This document shows, one piece after another, positions 5,440-13,799 of a stretch of DNA of 52,354 nt (its first letter is position 1; every line of letters begins with the position of its first letter). A program made the position numbers and the translations under genes. The stretch is from contig JADHNZ010000019.1 in the NCBI GenBank assembly GCA_016779225.1, positions 1 to 52,354 of the forward strand, given 5' to 3'. Under the pieces are notes generated by a model. It was given only the letters and a program-made list of their open reading frames with translations, was not told where the DNA came from and did no database searches. The stretch comes from Planctomycetota bacterium (GTDB lineage: Bacteria; Planctomycetota; UBA1135; GCA-002686595).

Positions 5440-8430
5440 TCAGGAGCCGGCCGCCGCCGGCTCGTGGCGGGTCTCCGGCGCCTGGATGGGCGCACCGCCC
5501 TTCTTGAGGCGGCGCGTCTCGAGCCAGAGAAGGGCCGGGCAGGCGATGAAGATCGTCGAGTAGGTGCCGGACAGGACGCCGATGATCAGCGCGAAGCTGA
5601 AGCCCTCGATCACGTTGCCGGTGCCCGCGTTGAACAGGAACAGCAGCAGGACCGTGATCAGGGTGGTGATCGAGGTCAGCAGCGTCCGGGACAGGGTCTG
5701 GTTGATCGAGACATCGAGGATCTCGGACAGGCTGCCCTTCATCCGCGGCAGGTTCTCGCGGACGCGGTCGAAGATGACGATCGTGTCGTTGAGCGAGTAG
5801 CCAATGATGGTCAGGAAGGCCGCGATCATGGCCAGGTTGATCTCGACCTGCACCAGGCCCGTTGCGATCGCGAGGGCCACCGCGCCGAGGGCGATGATCA
5901 CATCGTGCACGAGCGCGATCACGGCGGCGAAGCCGTAGCTGTACTCCGCGAAGCGCATGCGGATGTACATGACCGCCGCGAAGAGGGAGAGCAGGATCGC
6001 CGCGACCGCCTGGTCACGCAGCTCGCTGACCACCTGGGCGCCCACCGAGTTGAGCTCTCCGATGGGGGAGGCCAGGTTGAAGTTGTTGCCGGCCTCGTCC
6101 TTGAACTGGGCGAGGTCGATCTGGAGGCGGTTGCCGAGCTCCTGGACAGTCGAGGTCGCCAGGGTGGTGCCGGAGAAGCCGTACACGCCGGGGCCGGACT
6201 CGGTGACGGTCGCGCCCTCGATGCCGACCTTGGCCAGGCCCGCCGCGAGGTCCGCGGTGGAGTGGCTGGCCTCGGTGTAGAGGACGCCGCTCACGGCACC
6301 CTCCTGGTTCACGAGGTCCTCGACCGGTCCGCCGGAGAGGACCGACTGCAGCCAGGTCTCCACATCGCTGCGGATGTCGGCGAGGTTCTCGCCGTCGTTC
6401 TTGCCCTTGGAGTTGATCCGGAACGAGGTGTAGCCGTCACCGCTGGCGCTGTTGAGGATCGGGGAGATCTCGACCGAGCGGGTGAAGTTCGTGGCCTGGC
6501 CGAGGTTCGGGTTCTGGGCCGGGTCGAAGAGTGCACGCATGCCCTCCGCGGTCTGGGGCTCCGCGGTCCGCACGACCATGGTCGTGCCGCCCAGGAAGTC
6601 GATGCCGAGCTTCTGGTCGTCCGGGGTGCCCACGAAGCCGATCAGGCCGGCGGCGCACAGGGCGAGCGAGGCCATGGCGGCAACCTTGCGCTTGGCCATG
6701 AAGGCCACGCGGGTCTCGCCCACCAGGCGGCGCATGCTCCAGGAGGACACGCCCTTCTCGAGCTGGAAGTGGACGAGCAGTTTGGAGAGGACCAGCGCCG
6801 AGATCATCGAGGTGACAATGCCGATGCAGAGGGTCGTCGCGAAGCCGCGCACCGGGCCGGTGCCGACCTTCATCAGGATCAGGCCCGTGATGAGCGTCGT
6901 GAGGTTCGCGTCGACGATGGTCGAGAAGGCGTTGGCGAAGCCGTCGCGGGCCGACTGCAGGGGCTTGCGGCCCCGGGCCTGCTCCTCGCGGATGCGCTCG
7001 TAGATGAGGATGTTGGCATCGACGGCCATGCCGACCGTCAGGATGATCCCCGCTACGCCGGGAAGGGTCAGGGTGGCCTGGATGAACGCCATGGCGCCCA
7101 TCAGGGCCACCAGGTTGAACAGCAGGCTGACCGCCGCGACCATCCCGAGGCGCTGGTAGTAGACCAGGGAGAACAGCAGCACGGCGACGAGGCCGATGAT
7201 CGCGCTGATCGCGCCGCGGCGGACATAGTCGTTGCCGAGGGTCGCGCCAACCGTCTCCTGGGCCTCGAAGGTGGGGGCGATCTTCAGGGAGCCCGAGCGC
7301 AGGACCTGGATCAGGTCCTGGACCTCGCGGCTGGTGAACTGCCCGCGGATGATGCCGCGACCGGGGAGCTTCTCCTCGATGTTGGGCATGGAGACGATCT
7401 CGTCGTTGATGACGATCGCCATCAGCTTGTTCTCGTGCTCCTCGGTGAAGTCGCCGAACTCACTCTGGCGCGGGCCGTTCATCTCGAACCCGACCGCCGG
7501 GAGGCCCAGGTCGTCGACCGACTGGAACACCGTCCGCAGGTCGCCACCCTCGAACTGCCAGTCCGGGTTGGCCTCCACGATCAGGGCCTGGACGCGCTCC
7601 TCGAGCGGGGCCGCGATGGCCTCCTCGGTGACCCCACGCATGGGGTACCAGCGCAGCCGGGAGACCGGGCCGGGCCGGGAGGCAAGCAGGCGGTTGTACT
7701 CGGCGATCGGGACGCCCGGGTGGCCCTGGACCCAGGTGGTCATCGTCGCGCGCTCCTTCTCGACATCGCTCGAGAGGGCCGCGTCCGGATCGGCCAGGTC
7801 GGAGCTCTCGGCCTGGATGAGGAAGTTCATCCGGCCGGTGTTCTCGATGCGCGCACGCCACGGGTCGGTGGCCTGCAGGCTGACGCTGGTCCCCTGGGCG
7901 TGGAGGGCGAGCTGCGTGCCGTCGAGTCCGCGGCTGAGGTCGCTCAGGATGGAGCCGCGACGGACGCCGTAGCGGATCTTCTCGCCGTCGATCTCGACGA
8001 TGCCCCCGTCCTCGGGGAACTTGCCGAGCGCCTCGGGGCTGCCGTCCAGGACCAGGGCCTGGTCGCCATCCCCCGCGGCCTCCGCGAGGTCCGCCGAGGC
8101 GGTGCCGCTCACCGTGCTCGCGCTGCCGGGCAGCTCGATCACGATGCGGTTCGAGCCCTCGCTGCGGATCGTCACGCCGCGCACGCCCGTGGGGTCGATG
8201 CGCTCACGCCAGATGTTGATCAGGTTCGTGACGAGGCCGTTGCGGTCCACGAGCTCGTCCTGGGTGAGGACGCCCTCCTCGACGGCCTTCTCGAAGTCCA
8301 CGGAGTAGACCAGGCGAGTGCCGCCCTGGAGGTCGAGCCCGAAGCGGAACCCGACCAGCAGGAGGGAGAGGACCGAGAGGACCGTGAGGCCCAGGAGGAA
8401 GGTGATCTTGCGGCTGATCTTGTCGACCAT
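5440..8430 (-). CDS. secDF: fused protein translocase subunit SecDF
   Basis: Protein of 996 residues joining SecD and SecF, which use the proton gradient to pull secreted proteins through SecYEG. The SecD half starts with one membrane helix and GLDLQGGTRLVYSV, then a large extracytoplasmic region, then a five-helix bundle carrying AGIILTVGMAVDANILIYERIREE. The SecF half starts near FMAKRKVAAMASLALCAAG with LGIDFLGGTTMVV, then its own bundle with GYSLNDTIVIFDRVREN. The start at 8430 (MVDKISRKITFLL) places the first helix at the N terminus; the open frame upstream encodes only a low-complexity Arg/Pro stretch. It is downstream of rplS and trmD on the same strand. Confidence 0.96.
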   Translation of the reverse strand: MVDKISRKITFLLGLTVLSVLSLLLVGFRFGLDLQGGTRLVYSVDFEKAVEEGVLTQDELVDRNGLVTNLINIWRERIDPTGVRGVTIRSEGSNRIVIELPGSASTVSGTASADLAEAAGDGDQALVLDGSPEALGKFPEDGGIVEIDGEKIRYGVRRGSILSDLSRGLDGTQLALHAQGTSVSLQATDPWRARIENTGRMNFLIQAESSDLADPDAALSSDVEKERATMTTWVQGHPGVPIAEYNRLLASRPGPVSRLRWYPMRGVTEEAIAAPLEERVQALIVEANPDWQFEGGDLRTVFQSVDDLGLPAVGFEMNGPRQSEFGDFTEEHENKLMAIVINDEIVSMPNIEEKLPGRGIIRGQFTSREVQDLIQVLRSGSLKIAPTFEAQETVGATLGNDYVRRGAISAIIGLVAVLLFSLVYYQRLGMVAAVSLLFNLVALMGAMAFIQATLTLPGVAGIILTVGMAVDANILIYERIREEQARGRKPLQSARDGFANAFSTIVDANLTTLITGLILMKVGTGPVRGFATTLCIGIVTSMISALVLSKLLVHFQLEKGVSSWSMRRLVGETRVAFMAKRKVAAMASLALCAAGLIGFVGTPDDQKLGIDFLGGTTMVVRTAEPQTAEGMRALFDPAQNPNLGQATNFTRSVEISPILNSASGDGYTSFRINSKGKNDGENLADIRSDVETWLQSVLSGGPVEDLVNQEGAVSGVLYTEASHSTADLAAGLAKVGIEGATVTESGPGVYGFSGTTLATSTVQELGNRLQIDLAQFKDEAGNNFNLASPIGELNSVGAQVVSELRDQAVAAILLSLFAAVMYIRMRFAEYSYGFAAVIALVHDVIIALGAVALAIATGLVQVEINLAMIAAFLTIIGYSLNDTIVIFDRVRENLPRMKGSLSEILDVSINQTLSRTLLTSITTLITVLLLFLFNAGTGNVIEGFSFALIIGVLSGTYSTIFIACPALLWLETRRLKKGGAPIQAPETRHEPAAAGS

Positions 8431-8559
8431 CGTGACTTGGGGGTGGTGCCGGGGCGCCGGGGATGGACGGGGGAGAGGGGCTTGGGCCGGCCTTGGCCGG
8501 GCTCGAGCTCGTCCGCTCGTGGCTGGTTCGGTGGTGGTCGTGGGGGGGCGTTCCGTGGG

Positions 8560-8598
8560 ACCGGCCCGCAACCCCCTTCATCGGGAGCGCGGGCCGGT
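8560..8598 (-). terminator. 10-bp hairpin between rplS and secDF
   Basis: A perfect inverted repeat, ACCGGCCCGC (8560-8569) with GCGGGCCGGT (8589-8598), loop 19 bases. It lies 23-61 bases past the rplS stop, in the 190-bp gap before secDF. It may attenuate or process the transcript so that secDF is made at a lower level than rplS. Confidence 0.5.
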
Positions 8599-8620
8599 TC
8601 CTGGAGTGGGGAGGGCGGGT

Positions 8621-9064
8621 TCAGCCCTCCTGGTCGGCGGAGGCAGCCTCCGCGGCGGCGGCCTCGAGGGCCGCACGGCGGGCGCGCTCGCGATCACGGG
8701 CCGCGCGGGCCTTGTCGCCGAGGAGCTCCTTCACGCGAGTGCCCTTGCCGGTGCGATCGCGCAGGAAGTAGAGCTTCGCGCGGCGGACATCGCCGAGGCG
8801 GCGGACCACGATGTCCTTCACCCGGGGGCTGTGCAGGGGGAAGATGCGCTCGACGCCCTCACCCTGGACGATGCGACGCACGATCATGCTGCGGCGGATG
8901 CCCCGCCCGCGGATCGCGATCACGACGCCCGAGAAGATCTGGATGCGCTCCTTGTCGCCCTCCTTGATGAGGTAGTGCACATCCACCTCGGCGCCGGCGC
9001 GCAGGTTGGGGAGTTCGTTCTCGGCCTTGCCGAGCTCGCGTTCGATGCTGTCGATGAGATCCAT
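8621..9064 (-). CDS. rplS: 50S ribosomal protein L19
   Basis: Protein of 147 residues. L19 sits at the 30S/50S interface of the ribosome. The family core covers about residues 1-115: MDLIDSIERELGK, then the SH3-like barrel with FSGVVIAIRGRGIRRSMIVRR and FPLHSPRVKDI, then RRAKLYFLRDRTGKG. The Ala/Glu/Arg-rich tail after about residue 120 is an extension beyond the E. coli protein (115 residues). The neighbours trmD upstream and secDF downstream match part of the usual rpsP-rimM-trmD-rplS operon, though rpsP and rimM are not here. Confidence 0.96.
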   Translation of the reverse strand: MDLIDSIERELGKAENELPNLRAGAEVDVHYLIKEGDKERIQIFSGVVIAIRGRGIRRSMIVRRIVQGEGVERIFPLHSPRVKDIVVRRLGDVRRAKLYFLRDRTGKGTRVKELLGDKARAARDRERARRAALEAAAAEAASADQEG

Positions 9065-9250
9065 GGCGTGCCTCCCGTGGGGGGCTCTGGCTGCTTGCGC
9101 AGGTGGGGAAGGGGTTCCTTCGGTTGTCTGTGCCGGCGGGGCCGGCGCCCGGAGGGAGACTCCGGGGTGTTCGGTGGTGTTGCGGTGGTTTCTTCGGCGG
9201 GCGCGGTGAGGCCGCAGCGTTGAGATTGGGGCGCAGCGGGCCTCTGGGGC

Positions 9251-9955
9251 CTACGCGCCGCCGCCCTCGCCCTCGCGCCGGGCCAGGTCGGGGCGCCAGC
9301 GGCGGGCGCGCGCGCGCGCCTGGTCCTCTCTCCAGCACTCGATCGCCGCGTGGTCGCCGCTCATGAGCACCTCCGGCACGCCGTCGCCCCGGAACACGCG
9401 CGGACGCGTGTAGTGCGGGTGATCGAGGGTGGAGGCCTCCGTGAACGAGTCCTCGACCGCGGAGCGCTCGTCGCCGAGCACGCCGGGGATGAGCCTGGCG
9501 GCGGCCTCGAGCATGCAGAGGGCGGGGAGCTCGCCTCCGGCGAGCACGAAGTCGCCAAGGGTCACGGGCTCGAACTCGAACTGCTCGAGCACGCGCGCGT
9601 CGATGCCCTCGTAGCGGCCTGCCAGCAGCAGCGTGCGCTGCTCGGCCGCGAGGGCACGGGCGTCTCCTTGCTGGAAGGGCCGTCCTGCCGGGTCCATGAC
9701 CAGGCGTCGGTGGGGGCCGTGCTCGCGCTCGACCCACTCCACCGCCTCGGCGATGGGCTCGGGGCGCAGGACCATCCCGGGACCGCCGCCATAGGGACGG
9801 TCGTCCGTGGTCCGATGCCGGTCGCGCGTGAAGTCACGCAGGTCGATGGCCTGGACGCGGATGGTGCCCTTCCGGACTGCGATGCCCAGCACGCCAACGG
9901 CGAGGTAGGACTCCACAGCCTCTGGAAAGAGGGTGAGAATGGTAAAGAGCGGCAC
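9251..9955 (-). CDS. trmD: tRNA (guanine37-N1)-methyltransferase
   Basis: Protein of 234 residues. TrmD methylates G37 beside the anticodon using S-adenosylmethionine, which prevents +1 frameshifting. Visible SPOUT-family features are the N-terminal FTILTLFPE, the PYGGGPGMVLRPEPI block, the knot segments LLLAGRYEGIDAR and TLGDFVLAGGELPAL, and the C-terminal VEDSFTE plus LDHPHYTRPRVFRG. It is normal length, with an Arg-rich tail. It is first in the minus-strand operon with rplS and secDF, behind a good promoter at 10025-10053. rimM and rpsP, its usual partners, are missing from the upstream side. Confidence 0.96.
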   Translation of the reverse strand: MPLFTILTLFPEAVESYLAVGVLGIAVRKGTIRVQAIDLRDFTRDRHRTTDDRPYGGGPGMVLRPEPIAEAVEWVEREHGPHRRLVMDPAGRPFQQGDARALAAEQRTLLLAGRYEGIDARVLEQFEFEPVTLGDFVLAGGELPALCMLEAAARLIPGVLGDERSAVEDSFTEASTLDHPHYTRPRVFRGDGVPEVLMSGDHAAIECWREDQARARARRWRPDLARREGEGGGA

Positions 9956-10024
9956 TGTGGCCCCCGGGAATGAGCGGGGTGCCCCCCGCAGAATCAGGTT
10001 GTCCCTTGGGGAAAATGGCCCGGC

Positions 10025-10053
10025 AGGGTAGATCGGAGGCCCCCCGAGGTCAA
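10025..10053 (-). promoter_or_regulatory. sigma70-type promoter of trmD-rplS-secDF
   Basis: On the minus strand: -35 TTGACC (10053-10048), spacer exactly 17 bp, -10 TACCCT (10030-10025). The expected transcription start near 10018 leaves a leader of about 60 bases before the trmD ATG. It has the same form as the rpsJ promoter. Confidence 0.7.
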
Positions 10054-10202
10054 GAATCCGGGGTCATTCTGGGATGCCGGGAGCCCGCGAGGAGCCGCCT
10101 CCGGCCTCCCCGGCGGGGCCCTCCCCGCGAGCCCGCTCCCCGGGCCGTGGTGCCCGCCCGGTCCCTCTCCCGACCCCCTCGCTCCCCCGCCTGCTCTCCG
10201 CC

Positions 10203-10802
10203 ATGTTCACCGGCATCGTCGAGGCCCATGTCCCCGTCCTCCAGGTCCAGCCGCGCGGGGAGGGCATCCGGCTCACCTTGCCTGGCCCCGAGGGGCGCCC
10301 CTGGGAGGTCGCTTTAGGGGACTCGATCGCTGTGAGCGGCGCCTGCCTCACGGTCGCGGACCTGGGGCCGGAGGGGGAGATGGCCTTCGACCTCTCTCGG
10401 GAGACCCTCCTGCGGACCTGGTTCGGGGCCCTGGGGCCCGGCTCGCGGGTGAACCTGGAGCGAGCCCTGCGGATGGGGGCCCGCCTGGACGGCCACCTGG
10501 TCAGCGGCCATGTGGACGGGGGCGGGACCCTCGTGGAGGTCGTGGACAGCGGGGACGGGGGCCGTGAACTGTGGTTCGAGGTCGACGAGGGCCTCGAGCG
10601 CTACCTGGTGGACAAGGGCAGCATCACGGTGGACGGCGTGAGCCTCACCGTGGTGCGCCCCGAAGCCGGACGGTTCGGCGTGGCCCTGATCCCCCTCACC
10701 CTCGAGCTGACCACCCTCGCGGGGCTCGAGGTCGGGGATCGCGTCAACCTCGAGGCCGACATGATCGGCAAGTGGGTCGAGCGGCTCATGCCGCCCCGCT
10801 GA
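10203..10802 (+). CDS. ribE: riboflavin synthase, alpha subunit type
   Basis: Protein of 199 residues. It dismutates two 6,7-dimethyl-8-ribityllumazine molecules into riboflavin and a pyrimidine. Two tandem lumazine-binding barrels are visible: the first starts MFTGIVEAHVPV, the second near HLVSGHVDGGGTLVEV. The end, LEVGDRVNLEADMIGKWVERL, matches the family. The usual LIPHT segment reads LIPLT, losing a His; whether this matters is unclear. The ATG at 10203 is chosen because MFTGIVE is the invariant N terminus; the longer frame upstream is low-complexity. No other rib gene is adjacent. Confidence 0.94.
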   Translation: MFTGIVEAHVPVLQVQPRGEGIRLTLPGPEGRPWEVALGDSIAVSGACLTVADLGPEGEMAFDLSRETLLRTWFGALGPGSRVNLERALRMGARLDGHLVSGHVDGGGTLVEVVDSGDGGRELWFEVDEGLERYLVDKGSITVDGVSLTVVRPEAGRFGVALIPLTLELTTLAGLEVGDRVNLEADMIGKWVERLMPPR

Positions 10803-10845
10803 GCCCCTGCCCGTCCGGGGCCTGGGGGCCCCGTCGAGGTGCCAC

Positions 10846-10927
10846 GGCGACCTGCTCGCCCGAAGGCCGGCGACCTGCTCGCCCGAAGGCCGGCGACTTG
10901 CTCGCCCTAAGACCGGCGACTCGCGCC
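10846..10927. repeat. 23-bp tandem repeat, four copies
   Basis: Units beginning GGCGACCTGCTCGCCCGAAGG start at 10846, 10869, 10892 and 10915, a strict 23-bp period. The last two copies are diverged (one reads GACTTGCTCGCCCTAAG). The array fills the convergent gap between ribE (plus) and the MCE protein gene (minus) and runs up to the TAG of the latter. Confidence 0.9.
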
Positions 10928-12109
10928 CTAGAACCCGACGAAGACCGCGTTGAGGAAGGTCGTGATGGGCGCCGCCTCGCGGGCCTCCTCGAGGGTGCCT
11001 GTGAGCACGCGCAGCGAGCGGTCGATCTCCTGGTAGAGCGCGTCGTCGTAGACGAGCCGTGAGATCGTGCCCTCGCCGCTGACGAGGGCGCTCGAGAAGG
11101 TGCGCAGGTCTGCGGAGATGGCCGCCACATCCTCGTAGACCGCCGGCTCGAGGATCAGGCGACCGAGGGTCCCCTCGCCCTTGGCGAGGGCGTCGGTGAT
11201 CACGGCCAGGTCGTCGGCGATCTTTGGATCGGTCAGGAGGCGTCCAATGGTGCCCTCTCCGGCGGCCAGGCGGCCGGTGGTCGTCGCCAGGTCGTCCAGG
11301 GTCGTGCGCAGGTTCTCGGCGAAGGCCTCGTCCACCAGCAGCGTGCCGAGGGCGCCCTTGCCCGCGCGGGCGTCCTCAATGGCGGTGCGCGCCTCGGCCA
11401 GCAGGCCGTCCACATTCTCGACCGCGCTCCCAATCTGCTGGGCGAGGGCCTGGTCGAAGAGCAGCCGTCCGAGGGTCCCCTCGCCGGAGGACACCTGGGT
11501 CGTGACCTTCGAGAGGTCCGCAAAGGTCGCCTCCACATTGGCGACGGCCGCGTCCAGGCTGTCCCGCAGCCCTTCGTCGGAGATCAGCGCGCCGAGCACG
11601 CCCTTCCCCGAGTTCACATCCCCGACCATGGTCTCAAGGCCCGCGATGGTGTTGCGCAGGCTGCTGCGGTTCTCGTCCAGGACCTCGCCGAGGGCCGCGA
11701 GCACATCGGGCTTGGTGGAGCCCAGCCACTCGCCGGCGTAGGTCCCCGAGCCGGGGCTGCCAGGCTCGATGGAGAGGTTCTTTCCACCCAGCACGGTTGC
11801 GTCCTTGACCTCGATGCGGTGGTCCGCGAACAGGGTCACATCCTGGTCGAGCACGAGGTCCACCTGGATCCGGCGCGCCAGGTCCTCGGTGCGCGCGTCG
11901 TAGCGCACTCCGTCGACCTTACCCCAGCGCACGCCCGCGACGAGGACCGGGTCCCCGGAGCGCAGGCCGCCCGCGTCCTCCAGCCAGACCGTGGCCACGC
12001 GGCTCTCGCCGCCGACCCGGAAGTCGCTCTGGAACAGCGTGAACCAGGCCAGGACGCCGACGACGCCGAGGAAGAACAGGCCAAGGGTGGCGTGCTGCTT
12101 GGGCTTCAT
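10928..12109 (-). CDS. mlaD: MlaD-like MCE-domain lipid transport protein with GxGxxGxL repeats
   Basis: Protein of 393 residues. MCE proteins form rings that carry phospholipid between the membranes together with an MlaFE ABC transporter. An N-terminal membrane helix (about residues 8-25) is followed by one MCE domain (about 35-120) with GLRSGDPVLVAGVRWGKVDGV. The long C-terminal part holds six spaced copies of a G-[EK]-G-x-[LI]-[GS]-x-L motif: GKGVLGAL, GEGTLGRLL, GKGALGTLL, GEGTIGRLL, GEGTLGRLI and GEGTISRLV. E. coli MlaD (about 183 residues) lacks these. The gene overlaps mlaF by 4 bases (ATGA). The ATG at 12109 gives a clean membrane-anchor start. Confidence 0.9.
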   Translation of the reverse strand: MKPKQHATLGLFFLGVVGVLAWFTLFQSDFRVGGESRVATVWLEDAGGLRSGDPVLVAGVRWGKVDGVRYDARTEDLARRIQVDLVLDQDVTLFADHRIEVKDATVLGGKNLSIEPGSPGSGTYAGEWLGSTKPDVLAALGEVLDENRSSLRNTIAGLETMVGDVNSGKGVLGALISDEGLRDSLDAAVANVEATFADLSKVTTQVSSGEGTLGRLLFDQALAQQIGSAVENVDGLLAEARTAIEDARAGKGALGTLLVDEAFAENLRTTLDDLATTTGRLAAGEGTIGRLLTDPKIADDLAVITDALAKGEGTLGRLILEPAVYEDVAAISADLRTFSSALVSGEGTISRLVYDDALYQEIDRSLRVLTGTLEEAREAAPITTFLNAVFVGF

Positions 12110-12888
12110 GACGAGGTGATGGAGGGGGCGGTGGAGGAGGGGCCGAGGAACGCGCGGAGGCGGGGGTCCTGCGAGGCGAAGAACTCCGCGGTGGGAGCGT
12201 GGACATGGGCGCGGCCCTCGTGCAGGAAGAGCACCTCGTCGGCGACGCGCTCGATGCACTCGACGCGGTGTTCGACGACGAGGGCCGTGACGCCGAGGGT
12301 GTCCGAGACCTCGCGGATGAGGTCGTTGATCGAGCGTGAGATCTCCGGGTCCAGGCCGGCGTTGGGCTCGTCGTAGAGCACCAGCTCGGGCCGGGTGATG
12401 AGCGCGCGGGCGACCCCGACCCTCTTCTTCATCCCGCCCGAGATCTCGGAGGGGAACTTCGCGCCCGCGCCCTCCACATGCACGCGCTCCATGGCCTCCT
12501 CCACCCGCGGCCGCACCTCGGCCTCGGAGAGACCCTCGCGCTCGCGCAGGGGCAGGGCCAGGTTGTCGTGGATGTTCATCCACCCCACGAGGGCTCCCTC
12601 CTGGAACACATAGCCCATGCGCTCGCGCAGGCGGGCGAGGCCCGCTGGCCCGACGGTCGCGAGGTCCTGGCCGAACACCTCGATCGAGCCGGCGTCCGGC
12701 TCCATCAGGCCGATCACATGGCGCAGGGCCACGGACTTGCCCGTCCCGGAGCCTCCCATGATCGCGAGGGTCCGGCCGGAGCGCACCTCGAGGTCGAGTC
12801 CTCGGAGGATCTGCTTGGATCCGAACGCCTTGTGCACGCCGCGCATGCGGACCACGGGCTCGTCGCCGGTCTCACTCGGTGTCCTCAT
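12106..12888 (-). CDS. mlaF: Mla-type ABC transporter ATP-binding protein
   Basis: Protein of 260 residues. It is the ATPase of the lipid-transport ABC complex with MlaE. Walker A is GGSGTGKS at residues 45-52, the signature is SGGMKKR near 145, Walker B and the Glu are in LVLYDEP, and the H-loop is VVEHR. The long Q-loop segment FQEGALVGWMNIHDNLALPL is typical of MlaF. The ATG at 12888 overlaps the mlaE stop (ATGA), and its own stop overlaps the mlaD start, so the three genes form one translationally coupled unit. Confidence 0.95.
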   Translation of the reverse strand: MRTPSETGDEPVVRMRGVHKAFGSKQILRGLDLEVRSGRTLAIMGGSGTGKSVALRHVIGLMEPDAGSIEVFGQDLATVGPAGLARLRERMGYVFQEGALVGWMNIHDNLALPLREREGLSEAEVRPRVEEAMERVHVEGAGAKFPSEISGGMKKRVGVARALITRPELVLYDEPNAGLDPEISRSINDLIREVSDTLGVTALVVEHRVECIERVADEVLFLHEGRAHVHAPTAEFFASQDPRLRAFLGPSSTAPSITSS

Positions 12889-13748
12889 CGGTACAGCAGC
12901 CAGGTGAGGAAGTAGTTGGCGACGATCACCGCGATGGTCGCGTCCCGCACGGCGCGGCTGGTGGCGCGGCCCACGCCGAGGGCTCCGCCGCGCGCGGCGA
13001 TGCCCGATGCGCACGAGATGACGCCTACGGTGGCGCCGAACCAGAAGGCCTTGAAGAGCCCGCCGAAGACATCCTTCGGCAGGGGGACGCCCTCGCCCAG
13101 GCCAGCCAGGGCGGAGAGGGAGGTGTCGATGTAGAGGTCCCAGCCCACACCCAGCTGGGCGCTGGCCACGAAGCCTCCGCCGATGATCCCGATCGTGTCG
13201 CAGATCACGGTCATAGCCGGGCAGACGATCGCCAGGGCCACGACCCGCGGCAGGACGAGCAGGGACACGCGGTCGATGGACATGACCTCCAGCGCCGTGA
13301 GCTCGTCACTCACGGCCATGGTGCCCATCTCGGCGGCGAGCGCCGAGCCATAGGTCGATGCGAGCACCAGGGCGGTGATGAACGGCCCCATCTCCCGCGC
13401 GAGGCCGGCGGCCACGAGGGGGCCGATCTGGTCCTGCTGGCCGAAGCGCGCCAGCTCGATCCCGGTCTGCAGGGCGAAGATCATGCCGATGAACACGCCC
13501 ACCAGCAGAATCACATGCAGGTTGCCCACGGCCGCTCCGTAGGTCTGCCTCGCCACCCACGAGCGGCGTCGCGCCAGGTGGGGGAGTCGCGCAGCCACGG
13601 CCACGGCGAGGGCAACGCGTCCGCCGGCCTCCTCGAGCAGGGCTCGCGGGCCCGCACTGGTCCACAGCAGGTGGGCCACTCCGCCCGCGAACAGCAGGCC
13701 GAGCAGCGGCGGCCACCAGGAGGGCACGGGGTCGAGGAGTGCGAACAC
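12885..13748 (-). CDS. mlaE: MlaE-type ABC transporter permease
   Basis: Protein of 287 residues, polytopic, with about five or six membrane segments. It is the permease of the phospholipid-transport complex. Family blocks are GAAVGNLHVILLVGVFIG, EMGPFITALVLASTYGSALAAEMGTM and DELTALEVMSIDRV, the last being the coupling-helix region contacting MlaF. The gene starts at GTG 13748. On the minus strand TAGGAT lies eight bases before the GTG, a possible -10 of a near-leaderless promoter. The Trp-Pro repeat lipoprotein lies 51 bp upstream on the same strand. Confidence 0.94.
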   Translation of the reverse strand: MFALLDPVPSWWPPLLGLLFAGGVAHLLWTSAGPRALLEEAGGRVALAVAVAARLPHLARRRSWVARQTYGAAVGNLHVILLVGVFIGMIFALQTGIELARFGQQDQIGPLVAAGLAREMGPFITALVLASTYGSALAAEMGTMAVSDELTALEVMSIDRVSLLVLPRVVALAIVCPAMTVICDTIGIIGGGFVASAQLGVGWDLYIDTSLSALAGLGEGVPLPKDVFGGLFKAFWFGATVGVISCASGIAARGGALGVGRATSRAVRDATIAVIVANYFLTWLLYR

Positions 13749-13799
13749 CGGGATCTATCCTAAGCCTGCCGCCACCTGCGTTCGAGGGCGTCGCCCCGG

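Noticed and set aside
8431-8571. N-terminal extension of SecDF by 47 residues
   Set aside because: The extension is Pro/Arg/Thr-rich and unlike SecD; the ATG at 8430 puts the first membrane helix at the N terminus as in the family.
10074-10202. Earlier start for riboflavin synthase
   Set aside because: The upstream part is Pro/Arg-rich filler; MFTGIVE at 10203 is the invariant family start.
12889-13014. Earlier start for MlaF inside mlaE
   Set aside because: It would overlap mlaE by over 120 bases; the ATG at 12888 makes the normal ATGA overlap and the right length.
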